A stretch of DNA of 64,000 bases from Lachnospiraceae bacterium OM04-12BH (GCA_003490145.1 QULQ01000002.1:273826-337825); one strand, 5' to 3'; counted from the stretch's first letter, positions 45,148 to 54,301 are shown. Program-made: numbers and translations. Notes: generated by a model not told the origin, from the sequence alone.

Positions 45148-46071
45148 TTAAAACTTAAAACTTCCACGAGGATGTTTGGTGGTGAGTATATCTTTCTGCT
45201 TAGACAAAGCAACATGTGTATAAATTTCTGTTACTGTTATGGAGCTATGACCAAGCATTTCTTGGATATACCGAATATCGACATCGGCTTCCAGCAGGCA
45301 TGTTGCGAAGGTATGTCGAAACATATGTGGGGTTATATGCAGGTCGATAGCAGCAAGAGAACAATATTTGTTAATCATTCGCCTGACGGATTGATCAGAT
45401 ACCGGGGTTGCATTTGGATTTGTAAAAAAATATTCACTTCTTTGAATTTCCAGATGAAAGCGATTCTTATAGGATTCCAATAAATGGATAACGTCATTAT
45501 TTCCTAACTGAATCATTCGTTCTTTAGAACCCTTCCCATATATGCGGATAGAAGCATTGTATAAATTAACATCGGAGATTTTTAAATTACACAATTCTGA
45601 AATGCGTATGCCTGTAGAAAATAATGTTTCGATTATCGCAATATCCAGTAAAGTGCGCTTCTGCCGGTATGTGGTACTGGCAAGAGAATGTTCTTTATAT
45701 ATGGTAGACAGAAAGGCTTCAACAGTATATAAAGGTATCGTTTTTGGGAGTAACAGGGGTTCTCGAAATTTTAGCCTGACTTTATTGAATGGATTGATTT
45801 TAATAATATCCTTATATTCCAGATGGTGAAAGAATGCTTTTATAGAAGCAATTTTTCTTTTTGCTGTTTTGGGTTTGAAATTTTGATTAAGGTATCCCAC
45901 ATAAGATTCAATGTCAGATACGGTCAGAGTACAGATATTTTGGGAATCAAAGAAACGGGAAAATAGTACAAGGTCGGCGCGATAGGCTTTAAGCGTCTTT
46001 TCATCTAACATTTTTTGCATTTTGCAGTAAGCAATGTATTTCTCTATTATTGAAGTAGCATTGTAATTCAT
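45148..46071 (-). CDS. Tyrosine recombinase (XerC/D-like), candidate invertase of the Thoeris cassette
   Basis: A 307-residue integrase with an N-terminal SAM-like core-binding domain (residues 1-90) and a catalytic domain holding Arg156 (GIRISEL), Lys182, His249/Arg252 (PHMFRH), His275 (MLGHSS) and Tyr284 (EIYTHV). All catalytic residues are present. It ends 11 bp from the right inverted repeat, the usual place for the recombinase of a phase-variable inverton. Its transcript would run on into thsA in the present orientation. CAAGGAG lies upstream of the ATG. Confidence 0.93.
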   Translation of the reverse strand: MNYNATSIIEKYIAYCKMQKMLDEKTLKAYRADLVLFSRFFDSQNICTLTVSDIESYVGYLNQNFKPKTAKRKIASIKAFFHHLEYKDIIKINPFNKVRLKFREPLLLPKTIPLYTVEAFLSTIYKEHSLASTTYRQKRTLLDIAIIETLFSTGIRISELCNLKISDVNLYNASIRIYGKGSKERMIQLGNNDVIHLLESYKNRFHLEIQRSEYFFTNPNATPVSDQSVRRMINKYCSLAAIDLHITPHMFRHTFATCLLEADVDIRYIQEMLGHSSITVTEIYTHVALSKQKDILTTKHPRGSFKF

Positions 46072-46153
46072 ATGTATTTCTCCTTGCAGTTATTTTTAAC
46101 AATAATGATTATAAGGTGGATTTGCTATCAAATACATATTTTAGCTTCTCTAA

Positions 46154-46182
46154 TTGTGGTTCATGGTGTTATATAGTAAAAT
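46154..46182 (+). promoter_or_regulatory. Possible promoter of the HEPN-STAND gene
   Basis: TTGTGG (46154-46159), 17 bases, TAAAAT (46177-46182), 63 bases before the start codon. It lies in the 173-bp divergent gap between the recombinase and NTPase genes; a TATAAT on the other strand (46108-46113) may serve the recombinase. Confidence 0.4.
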
Positions 46183-46244
46183 ACAATAGAAAGTTTATGC
46201 TGAGACAATTAAAAATAATTAAAATATAAATCAAAGGAAAAATT

Positions 46245-49200
46245 ATGTTCAAATTAAAACCAATTCCTTCTACCTTACCACTCCCCATCCGTGAGGAGTG
46301 GGACAGGCTGCAGAAGTTACAGAATGACAATTACGGGCTTGTTTTTGCAGTAAGGGACAGTTATGAAACAGTCTTAAAGATCATACTGCTTTCTATCTGC
46401 TATCTTTTAAAAGAAAATGATGATGACAGGTTCTGCCGGACACTTTTCGAAAAGCAGATGGCGTTTGGAGACTGGGTCAATGAACTGCCTTCTACACTGA
46501 AGAAAAGTAATCTGGTGATGCAGAATCCTGTACTGCACAAATATCTGAAAAAGCTGGTGGCCTTTTATAATAAATCCGGTATTGTTAAATGGCGAAATAA
46601 TTTCATCGGGCATGGACTGATGAGTAATGCAGAGGATCAGAGCTTTTTTGATGAGGCAGGACAGATGCTCGATCAGCTTGCAGATTTTCTGGATCCAGAT
46701 ACAACACCGGCAGAGATCAGCCAGCTTGATTTTGATCATCTGGAACCGTTTATGTTCAGAGAAGAGGGACATTTCTATCTGTATGAATCAGTTTCTGCAA
46801 CGGGGCTTATTTTTTATACAGATCATGCAGACAGAAAGAGAATAGATAAAGAGAGTGATTACTTTACAGAGAAAAGAAAAAAGTACACGGCCAGCTTAAA
46901 TGTAATGCGTAAGGATGGGCTTGATAAGGATATTTATTTGGCTTCTGAAGATGCAGCAATAGATGGTTTTTATCTCACATCCTTTTATAAAAAACCGGAC
47001 TACATGAAAAAATGGGCAGATAAGATTCTGTCAGAAAATGACAGAGGAGTTTTTCTGATGAAGGGAGGACGTGGAACAGGAAAGTCCTCCTTTGTACTGG
47101 CGTGCGATGAACTGAATCAGCATGGAGATCAGAAAATAGGGCTGAAGATAGAAGGGGAGCCGGTCACGGTCCGGGCATATTATTGTAATCGTATCGATGT
47201 CAGTGGAATCAATGATTTTGTACCATACATTCAGGAAATGCTGAAAACAACAGTAGAAGGAGAGCAGTTCCGAAGCAGACAGGGGAGCATTCCGGGAGAT
47301 GATGCACCGCTGGAGAAAATACTCGCATTTTATCAGGAGCAGTATGAAAATACATTTGGACGTGAAAAGCTGTTGCTGTTTATTGACGGAGTAGATGAGC
47401 TGACAGAAAAGGGACAGGATATTTTACTGGAATTGCCGGATCCTGGAGAAATGCCGGAAAACGTTTATATTGTTCTGACGTGCAGGGCGGAAAAGGAAGA
47501 AGTATTGCCTGCTGTTTTGGATTTCACAGAAAGGTATCCGTTTACGGATCAGGTAGAATTTGATCTTCGCGGAGAAAATCACAGCTTTTTGGTGGAAATT
47601 TTAAAGAACCGGTTTGATCTGACAGAAACAGAGGCTGACAGGATTGCGGCGGCATTAGATGACAGACTGGTGGCATTACCTTTGCTGGAAGGGCAGGACA
47701 AAAATGAAATTTTAAAGCTGGCAGATCAGGCAGAGGCAGGCGTACTGTTACTGACAGATCTTTCAAAAGGATATCTTGACAGATTAAGTCTGCGTTATGG
47801 GAAAAAATATTTTCAGGAGGCAGTCCGGTTTTTGATGGCTGTTTCTGAGGCAACAGAGGGACTGACGTTTGCGGAAATTTCCCAGTTGTATGCCGGAAAA
47901 GGACCGACTATTCAGGAATTGTGTTTCCTGCGGGATTTGTATCCCTTTCTGACAGAGTATCGTTCCTACCGGGGAAATGTATTCGTATTATCGAGGGAAG
48001 AATACAGGGACAGCCTGCAGAGCGCATATCACAGTGTATTTTCTGAAATGGTCAGAAGCTGGCGGGTGATGCTGGAAGCAGTGCAGATGAATGAGGGATT
48101 GATGGCAGATATGCTTGGACAGGACGTATTGTTGTATATCTGTGCCAATCTGGCAGTCTGGCAGACAGAGCGCAGTGGGGACGATGATTTTTCCATTGAA
48201 AAATCAGGAAAGAATATTCTGGAAAAGATTTATATGCTTTGTCAGGCGGTGCCAATGTATGACAAAATCCATCGGGAAAAAAGAGCTTTTCAGGGACTCT
48301 TTTCTGTGATCAATACTATTGTGAAGATGATGGAACTGCAGAAAGCAGAACAGAAACAGGGAGATCTGTTGTTAGTTTGTGGAGGCAGTGCTATACAAAA
48401 AGCTGTGAATCTGCGGGAAATGCAGGCAGGAAAGGATATTGCAGATGGAATAACACAGATGATTGGTAAATATCCTGATCTGTTTCCGGCAGATACTGAG
48501 GAGAGAAAGATAAATCAGGCGGTATTTTATGGACAGGCAATGGTACGTTTCTGTGAAGAATATGACGAAAAGAAGGCAGAAGAATTTTACGGAAGATCGC
48601 TGGCATGTCTGGAAAAACTGAGTGAAGATGACAGATGTGCAGAACAGAGTAGACAGATCAGAAGAGCACTTTTGCATAATTATCTGGGGACAAAAAGAAA
48701 CAGTGAGCCGCAGGAAACATTGAAGCTTGCTAAGGAGCTGGAAAATATTCTGGAAAAGGAGGAACCGTCTTTTGGAACCGCTTCAGACTATGTGATGATC
48801 TCTGCCTGTTACAGGTCAGCAGGACAGGAAGAGACAGCAGAAGAAATGCTCCGGAAAACCTGTGATATGATGGAGCAGATTCTGTACAGAAGGAAAATAG
48901 GATGGCAGCAGCTTACAGATATTCATGAACTGGAACTGTATTTTACAGCATACTGGAGACTGTTCCAGATCATAGATGATAGGATGCAGACTGAGTTTCA
49001 GAATGTCATGTTTTGGGAACTGAAAGTGGCAGTTCAGGTAATGGATAAATTTATAAGCTATATGATAGGGATATCTCAGCAGGGGAATTCCTGCTTTGAT
49101 ATGGTGAGACTGAACTTTATGATGACGGCAGCATTGCTGAGAAATTCTCTGGCAGCCAAAATGACAAACATCGGATTGCTGGAAGTCTGGCTGAGAAATC

Positions 49201-49487
49201 ATACCCGGGTTTCAGAAGCTGATTTAAAGGAAGAAGCCTATAAAATTGTTGGTATTCTGGAGGAGAGCTACAGAAAACTCCTGAAGAACGGGGTCACAGT
49301 TAATAAGATAGATGCCATGTTTAATCTGATGAACAGTGCCTGTATTTATGCGGGATTTGGTGATTCAGAAAGAGGTGTGGAGCTGTTACAGAAGGTAATC
49401 AGTGAGTTCTCACCGGCCAATGGGCAGGAAGAACAGGTATATCAGATTTTGGAGAGGAAACTGATAGAACTGCAGGGAAAAAGCTGA
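46245..49487 (+). CDS. STAND-type NTPase with N-terminal HEPN-like domain
   Basis: A 1080-residue protein. The helical N-terminal domain has R117-NNFIG-H123, matching the RX4-6H motif of HEPN RNases. A P-loop NTPase follows with GGRGTGKS (274-281) and Walker B LLLFIDGVDEL (376-386). A winged-helix-like region comes next, and the last ~400 residues are helical repeats resembling TPRs. Such signal-transducing NTPases often act as phage sensors whose N-terminal effector is released on ligand binding. Its place beside a Thoeris pair and recombinase supports a defence role. No close named family recognised. Confidence 0.78.
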   Translation: MFKLKPIPSTLPLPIREEWDRLQKLQNDNYGLVFAVRDSYETVLKIILLSICYLLKENDDDRFCRTLFEKQMAFGDWVNELPSTLKKSNLVMQNPVLHKYLKKLVAFYNKSGIVKWRNNFIGHGLMSNAEDQSFFDEAGQMLDQLADFLDPDTTPAEISQLDFDHLEPFMFREEGHFYLYESVSATGLIFYTDHADRKRIDKESDYFTEKRKKYTASLNVMRKDGLDKDIYLASEDAAIDGFYLTSFYKKPDYMKKWADKILSENDRGVFLMKGGRGTGKSSFVLACDELNQHGDQKIGLKIEGEPVTVRAYYCNRIDVSGINDFVPYIQEMLKTTVEGEQFRSRQGSIPGDDAPLEKILAFYQEQYENTFGREKLLLFIDGVDELTEKGQDILLELPDPGEMPENVYIVLTCRAEKEEVLPAVLDFTERYPFTDQVEFDLRGENHSFLVEILKNRFDLTETEADRIAAALDDRLVALPLLEGQDKNEILKLADQAEAGVLLLTDLSKGYLDRLSLRYGKKYFQEAVRFLMAVSEATEGLTFAEISQLYAGKGPTIQELCFLRDLYPFLTEYRSYRGNVFVLSREEYRDSLQSAYHSVFSEMVRSWRVMLEAVQMNEGLMADMLGQDVLLYICANLAVWQTERSGDDDFSIEKSGKNILEKIYMLCQAVPMYDKIHREKRAFQGLFSVINTIVKMMELQKAEQKQGDLLLVCGGSAIQKAVNLREMQAGKDIADGITQMIGKYPDLFPADTEERKINQAVFYGQAMVRFCEEYDEKKAEEFYGRSLACLEKLSEDDRCAEQSRQIRRALLHNYLGTKRNSEPQETLKLAKELENILEKEEPSFGTASDYVMISACYRSAGQEETAEEMLRKTCDMMEQILYRRKIGWQQLTDIHELELYFTAYWRLFQIIDDRMQTEFQNVMFWELKVAVQVMDKFISYMIGISQQGNSCFDMVRLNFMMTAALLRNSLAAKMTNIGLLEVWLRNHTRVSEADLKEEAYKIVGILEESYRKLLKNGVTVNKIDAMFNLMNSACIYAGFGDSERGVELLQKVISEFSPANGQEEQVYQILERKLIELQGKS

Positions 49488-49488
49488 C

Positions 49489-49987
49489 TTGAAATTTCGA
49501 ATTCCAGTGCACAGGTATAATAGCTGCCCCGACCTGGAATGGGCGAAAATGGAAGATAGGTTCAGAAGGTGGAATGAAATAACTGTCCGCGAATTCAACT
49601 TCAGGGCAGATGAGCAGCCTGAACCGTACAAAGTAAAACTGAGGGATGCAGCAGTAGACCAGGTGGAGCATGCATTTGCAGATATTTATTGCTGTGAACT
49701 GATTGAAAGACTGCCAGTGGCTGATCTACAGCTATGATTATGGTGACAACTGGAAGGTATTGATCATCTGTGAGGATACTTATCATTCAGAGGAAAATGG
49801 TGTATGGAAAAATAGGAAAGGAGAAACAGAGAGTGCACTGGATGGCTTTTTAGAGGATGTTATCAGTGACTACCGCCCGGTATGTATCCGGAAGGATGGC
49901 ATAGAGCTGGTGGATGATGTCGGAGGAATCTATGGCTTCTGTGATATGCTAAAAACAATTTGCTGCAAAAGCATAGCAGTGAGTTAG
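49489..49987 (+). pseudogene. pRiA4b ORF-3-like protein, frameshifted
   Basis: Two overlapping frames give the two parts of a plasmid pRiA4b ORF-3-like protein. The first ends in IERLPVADLQL (stop at 49737). The second contains the family core IYSYDYGDNWKVLIICED and VDDVGGIYGFCDMLKTI. A shift around 49715 would join them. The first part also seems to lack the usual IWR-type N-terminus. It lies two bases after the HEPN-STAND stop. Product of this family is of unknown function and often found with mobile DNA. Confidence 0.72.
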
Positions 49988-50230
49988 AATTGTGGGCAGG
50001 ATCTACCGCCACTTCACCTCACAGAGACTGGTGATCCTGGACAGCATGAAAGGCTGCTCCGGCGAAAAGCGTTTCTGGACAGAAGAAGGAATCTGTACTT
50101 TGGCATGATGAGAGCGGTGGTGAAAATGTCAAACCGTGTGCTTACGGAGTTCCCTTGCTTTATTGAGTGCCTACAGATTTTTTGATAACAACCATTAATA
50201 GTGAAATAATATAAAACAGATTGCATCTTT
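49988..50230. other. Non-coding stretch with decayed protein fragment
   Basis: No intact gene. Near 50093-50130 a short translated piece LYFGMMRAVVKM resembles LHFGMTRAAARV encoded near 51058-51093, and the DNA is also similar, so both look like decayed tails of related genes. Nothing else was recognised here. Confidence 0.4.
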
Positions 50231-50260
50231 TGTCACGATAATTATATAATATTCGTGACA
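50231..50260. promoter_or_regulatory. 30-bp palindromic operator over a promoter-like site
   Basis: TGTCACGA (50231-50238) and TCGTGACA (50253-50260) are exact inverted repeats 14 bases apart. The centre holds TATAAT (50245-50250), with TTGCAT at 50221-50226 18 bases upstream. Half-site centres are 22 bp apart, fitting a dimeric regulator on one DNA face. The transcript it would control is not obvious: no intact gene starts before 50473. Confidence 0.5.
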
Positions 50261-50394
50261 TAAACAACAAAAAGAAACGGATGAGTTTAAAATTTTTGAT
50301 TTAAATATAATAATCAAAGGTGATGATTATCAATTGAAGAAAGATACGAATGGAGAGTCGGTTGGTGAATGCAGACAAGAAAAATAATTGAATG

Positions 50395-50423
50395 ATGACA
50401 ATGTTTTTAATACATGATATAAT
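50395..50423 (+). promoter_or_regulatory. Promoter of the small secreted protein gene
   Basis: ATGACA (50395-50400), 17-base spacer, TATAAT (50418-50423), about 50 bases upstream of the ATG at 50473, which has GGGGG as ribosome site. The -10 is a perfect consensus. Confidence 0.55.
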
Positions 50424-50472
50424 TGGAATGCATTAAAAATAATTCATACACTTACAAAAGGGGGAATTACGT

Positions 50473-50964
50473 ATGAAGAAACATATAGCTTTAGCAGGTC
50501 TTGTTATGAGCTTTGTATTCCTGTTTACTACGATGGATATGCAGGCGGCACCGAAGACCATGCCAGATGGAACAGTTTTTGATGCAGAGTTTTATGCAGA
50601 GACTTATCCGGATGTGAAAGATGCTGTCGGAAGCGATGAAACAGCGCTGTATGATCATTATGTGAATTATGGCAAGGCAGAAGGACGGAAGCCGGTAGCA
50701 GATGCGAAGGTAACAGCAGTGGCCAATGATAAGAAAGAAAGTGCCGGTAAAACTGCAAAGTCTGATGCGAAAACGATAGAGAAAGCAGCTTCCACAACAG
50801 CATCACAGAATGCAGCAGCAGGTGGAATGTGCTGGAAATCAGCGACCGGATCAAAATATCATTCTATTGACCACTGTGGCAAGATGAATCCAAAGAAAGC
50901 GAAGAAGATTACGATAGAAGAAGCAAAGAAAGAAGGTCTGGAAGCCTGCAGTAAGTGCTGGTAG
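50473..50964 (+). CDS. Small secreted protein with FDAxFYAxxYPDV repeat and C-terminal Cys/His motif
   Basis: A 163-residue exported protein. A signal peptide (HIALAGLVMSFVFLF, cleaved after MQAAP-like region) is followed by one cell-surface module FDAEFYAETYPDVKDA ending HYVNYGKAEGRKP, then an Ala/Lys-rich linker and a C-terminal module KYHSIDHCGKMNPKKA ending EACSKCW. The C-terminal Cys-X-X-Cys and His/Cys residues look metal-binding; similar modules are common in secreted Lachnospiraceae proteins. Function unknown. Monocistronic, with its own promoter. Confidence 0.75.
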   Translation: MKKHIALAGLVMSFVFLFTTMDMQAAPKTMPDGTVFDAEFYAETYPDVKDAVGSDETALYDHYVNYGKAEGRKPVADAKVTAVANDKKESAGKTAKSDAKTIEKAASTTASQNAAAGGMCWKSATGSKYHSIDHCGKMNPKKAKKITIEEAKKEGLEACSKCW

Positions 50965-51224
50965 AAAAAATGGTATTGATGGCCTGAGCCGGGGAATGCA
51001 GCAAGTCTCTCTGAGGATTACAGAAAACTTTATGATATCCTGGAAGAAAACGGTATGCTGCACTTTGGCATGACGAGGGCAGCGGCAAGAGTGGAGAGAT
51101 CTGAAAATGTTAAAGAAATACAAAATATAACGTAAAAACAGTAATTAAAAAATAAAACAAATTTTTGCGTGGGCATATTGATACACAGGTTCGTTTATAC
51201 TAAGATTAGAACATAAATCAGTTG
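50965..51224. other. Non-coding stretch with decayed gene tail
   Basis: No intact gene. From about 51010 to 51129 a frame reads YRKLYDILEENGMLHFGM and on to a TAA, without a start or ribosome site; it resembles the fragment at 50093-50130. The rest shows no recognised element. Confidence 0.4.
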
Positions 51225-51254
51225 TGCATCTGTCTTATTATACAGGCAGATGCA
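51225..51254. promoter_or_regulatory. 30-bp palindrome upstream of hypothetical gene
   Basis: TGCATCTG (51225-51232) and CAGATGCA (51247-51254), exact inverted repeats with a 14-base spacer, the same geometry as the element at 50231. TATAAT follows at 51260-51265, about 22 bases before the start codon at 51288, so a bound protein would block or activate that promoter. Confidence 0.45.
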
Positions 51255-51287
51255 TATAGTATAATAGAACGAAAAAGAGGAAATAAA

Positions 51288-51671
51288 ATGTGCTTTTATA
51301 TTGGTATTGAAGACTTGGCAGCGAATGCACTGATTGAGATTTTACAGTCTAAGAATGGGGATGACAGTCAGAATATTGTCACATATGCAGAGCTGGAAAA
51401 GTATGGTGCTGAAGTAGTGCATTATCTTGGTGAACAGGGAGAGAAGGCAGTTCTTATTTTATCCAGAGAGAATACGAATCATATGCTGTGCCGCTATTCG
51501 GATTTCTTTGTAGAAACAGAAACGGATAAGAAGGAGCCTGCCATTGAATTACGGAAAGGAAAGACAGTTTCAGATCTGATTGAAAGGTTTCGGACATATC
51601 TGGAGATAGATGTGCTGCTGGCCTTTATGAGTGAGAAGACTGTCAGCGTATTAAGAAGGCAGCATGGATAA
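51288..51671 (+). CDS. Hypothetical protein
   Basis: A 127-residue soluble protein from ATG 51288, which follows AAGAGGAA; a longer frame from 51222 lacks a ribosome site. Sequence MCFYIGIEDLAANALIEIL, then VVHYLGEQGEKAVLILSRE and a C-terminal helix. No family recognised and no membrane segment. It may be controlled by the palindrome just upstream. Confidence 0.6.
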   Translation: MCFYIGIEDLAANALIEILQSKNGDDSQNIVTYAELEKYGAEVVHYLGEQGEKAVLILSRENTNHMLCRYSDFFVETETDKKEPAIELRKGKTVSDLIERFRTYLEIDVLLAFMSEKTVSVLRRQHG

Positions 51672-51718
51672 GAAAATAAAAGATCCGATACTACAAAGGA
51701 CAATATATTTTATAATGT

Positions 51719-52465
51719 TCAGCCTAACCCCTTCCGGTACTCCGTCGGTGTCAGCTGGTAGTAGTTCCGGAATGCTTTGCTGAAGTAGTGATTATCCGCA
51801 TACCCGAGGCGTTCTGCGATATCGGAGATCTTGATATCTGGCTGGGCGAGCAGCTCTGCAGCACGCTCCATACGCAGCTTCAGGACATACTCATAGATGG
51901 TAAAGCCATATTTGTTTTTAAACAGCTTGTTCAGATATTCCTGAGAGAAAAAGTACTTTTCCGCAAACATGGAGATGCGGATATTGGTACAGTAATTGCT
52001 CTCGATGTAGTCTTTGATAATAGTAACAATTTCATCGGGAGTGATGTGGTCGGTCTTGGCAGAAGTGTCAGAGATACCGAACACTGCATCAGGATCAATG
52101 GCCTTGACTGCCTTTTCAATAGCGCAGTTGAGGCTTTCTTCGTCTACGGGCTTCAGAAGATAATCGCAGGCACCGTTGCGGAGGGCATGCTGGGCATAGG
52201 AAAAGTCGTCATAGCCGCTGACTACGATGTACTGGCTGTCAGGAAATTCTTCATGGGCCTTTTCAAGGAAGGCACAGCCATCCATGACAGGCATGCTCAT
52301 ATCTACAAAAACGATATCCGGATGAAATTCGCGCATGGCGGCAAGGCCGTCTTTGCCATTGACCGCATAGCGTGGCGGTTCAATGCCGTAATAGGCGAAA
52401 CGGCCAAGCCTGGAAATGGCGATCTGGACAGGTTTTTCATCATCAATGATCAGAGAACGGTACAT
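51719..52465 (-). CDS. Response regulator with AraC-type DNA-binding domain (YesN-like)
   Basis: A 248-residue regulator: receiver domain 1-120 with Asp9/Asp10 acidic pocket, phospho-acceptor Asp55 in VFVDMSMPVMDG and Lys in LLKPVDEE, joined to a C-terminal AraC helix-turn-helix pair (ISMFAEKYFFSQEYLNKLF, IAERLGYADNHYFSKAFR). It is shorter than many YesN proteins, with no middle domain. It overlaps the kinase gene by 23 bp and is divergent from a sugar ABC transporter operon, which it most likely activates when the ligand is present. Confidence 0.92.
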   Translation of the reverse strand: MYRSLIIDDEKPVQIAISRLGRFAYYGIEPPRYAVNGKDGLAAMREFHPDIVFVDMSMPVMDGCAFLEKAHEEFPDSQYIVVSGYDDFSYAQHALRNGACDYLLKPVDEESLNCAIEKAVKAIDPDAVFGISDTSAKTDHITPDEIVTIIKDYIESNYCTNIRISMFAEKYFFSQEYLNKLFKNKYGFTIYEYVLKLRMERAAELLAQPDIKISDIAERLGYADNHYFSKAFRNYYQLTPTEYRKGLG

Positions 52466-54278
52466 GGGTGCTCCTTTCGTGGAAAATGTCCTGGGAGTGA
52501 TCCCGGGAAACGGGAAGAGTCAGGGAAATACTGGTGTATTTACCCTCTTCTGTATTGATCACAAACTTTGTTTCTCGGTTATAGAGAATCTGCATCCGGC
52601 TGTAAAGGTTTGCAAGACCAATGCCACTGTCCTTGCCGGAGGATTTCTGGGATGCAAAATCCTCATAGATCTTCTGGAGGCGGTCATCAGAAATGCCACA
52701 GCCACTGTCCCTGACGGTGATCAGAAGATCATTTTCCATGAGTCTTACTGTAACCGTAATGTGGATAGAAGCCTGTTTTTCGGATTTCCCGTGGATAATG
52801 GAATTCTCCACAAGCGTCTGAATGCTGATCTTGGGGATCAGGCAGTCAAGGGAAGCCGGATCGATCTCAGAGGAAAAGACAAGCGCATCTCCCATCCGCA
52901 CCTTCTGCAGAAATACATAATTATCAGTATAGTTCATTTCCTGCCGGAGAGGAACCATAACGTTGCCTTTAATAGTATACCTCAGGTTAGAGGCGAGTGA
53001 GGTGATCATCTTATGAATTTGTGGCTGGTCATTGATCAGTGCTTCTGTGGAGATCGCCTGCAGGGTATTATACAGGAAATGGGGATTCAGCTGGGCTTCC
53101 AGTGCTGCCAGTCTGGCATCGTTGGCACGCAGCTTGGCCACATAATTTTCATCGATGAGACGGTCTATGTGCCGTACCATGCCATTAAAACTCTGGGACA
53201 GCTCGCAGGTTTCCTGGCAGCCATCTGCCTGTATTCTGGTGGAAAAATCACCGGTTCCGGTCCGCTGCATCTGTACAGAAAGCTCCTTTAACGGGTTCAT
53301 CAGGAGCTTTAGCAGAAGATAGATGAGAACCACCGTGATCAGCCAGAACAGAAAGCCATTGATCAGGATGGAGTGGCCAAGGTGTCCGATCTCAGCATCG
53401 ATGCAGGCTTCCGGCATGAGGCAGACCATAGTCAGATCGCCGGTTGTGCCGGTATTGCTTACAAGGTAATAGGACTGATTGTTCAGTGTAATAGCCGGCT
53501 GCTCAGAGGAAGGAAGCGGCAGCAGCTCTGAAAGGGAAAAGGGAAGCGTATCGGCAGAGGAATATATCAGTTCCTGTTCGTTGTTCAGCAGAAGGAAGAT
53601 CTCGCCGGTATCGCTGTGATCCTTTACGAGCCGTCTGGTAAAGCTGTCATCAAGGGTGACCTGGACGACGGCCTGGATGATCTGGCCGGGGACGGTAAAC
53701 AGTGTGTGGTAATAGGTGAGATTACCGGAAGCATCACTTTCAATATAAAGGTTCCGTGGGCTGCCCTTGCATTTCTCCGCGGCATCAAGAAAGGGCTGGA
53801 TATCCATATTCTGCTGCACAGTAAAGTGCTGCTGGCTTTCGTTTCTGCCAATGATCATGTCCTGATTGATCAGATAAAGCTCGTAGTCAAGGATATCACT
53901 TCTTGTATAGTAATTATAGAACATCTGCTGTTTGACGTAGCTGAGATGTTCTGTGGTGATCGGTGTTTTCTGGTCAATGATCCTGGTATAGGAGGAGTCA
54001 TAATAAGGCTGGATACAGAATTTGGCAAGGGAGTCCAGATACCAGTCTGAGTTTTCTGCTTCCAGGGCAAGGATCTGGGAGGTGGTGGACAGATACTGGG
54101 AAAGAGTCAGCTCTTTGGTCGAGGTATAGTCTTTATGTACAAGCCGGACAGACACTGCAGTAGTCAGGAGTATCATAATAAAGATCAACTGGATCCATAA
54201 TGGCACCGGATTCAGCATTCTGCGTATTTTTTGAACCCATGGGCGGAGAAATTCTTTAATTTTTGTGGATAATGACAT
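52443..54278 (-). CDS. Sensor histidine kinase (YesM-like)
   Basis: A 611-residue kinase: N-terminal membrane helix, ~270-residue extracytoplasmic dCache-like sensor, second helix (ILINGFLFWLITVVLIYLL), HAMP linker, then His_kinase with phospho-acceptor in LEAQLNPHFLYNTLQ and a C-terminal ATPase with VRDSGCGISDD and GIGLANLYSRM. It pairs with the response regulator encoded downstream. Sugar or a sugar-binding protein complex is the usual ligand in this family. Confidence 0.92.
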   Translation of the reverse strand: MSLSTKIKEFLRPWVQKIRRMLNPVPLWIQLIFIMILLTTAVSVRLVHKDYTSTKELTLSQYLSTTSQILALEAENSDWYLDSLAKFCIQPYYDSSYTRIIDQKTPITTEHLSYVKQQMFYNYYTRSDILDYELYLINQDMIIGRNESQQHFTVQQNMDIQPFLDAAEKCKGSPRNLYIESDASGNLTYYHTLFTVPGQIIQAVVQVTLDDSFTRRLVKDHSDTGEIFLLLNNEQELIYSSADTLPFSLSELLPLPSSEQPAITLNNQSYYLVSNTGTTGDLTMVCLMPEACIDAEIGHLGHSILINGFLFWLITVVLIYLLLKLLMNPLKELSVQMQRTGTGDFSTRIQADGCQETCELSQSFNGMVRHIDRLIDENYVAKLRANDARLAALEAQLNPHFLYNTLQAISTEALINDQPQIHKMITSLASNLRYTIKGNVMVPLRQEMNYTDNYVFLQKVRMGDALVFSSEIDPASLDCLIPKISIQTLVENSIIHGKSEKQASIHITVTVRLMENDLLITVRDSGCGISDDRLQKIYEDFASQKSSGKDSGIGLANLYSRMQILYNRETKFVINTEEGKYTSISLTLPVSRDHSQDIFHERSTHVPFSDH

Positions 54279-54301
54279 TTTTACATCCTCACTTCAGGCA
54301 T

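Noticed and set aside
51788..52558. A 256-codon plus-strand open frame
   Set aside because: Antisense to the response regulator, whose receiver and AraC domains are unmistakable.
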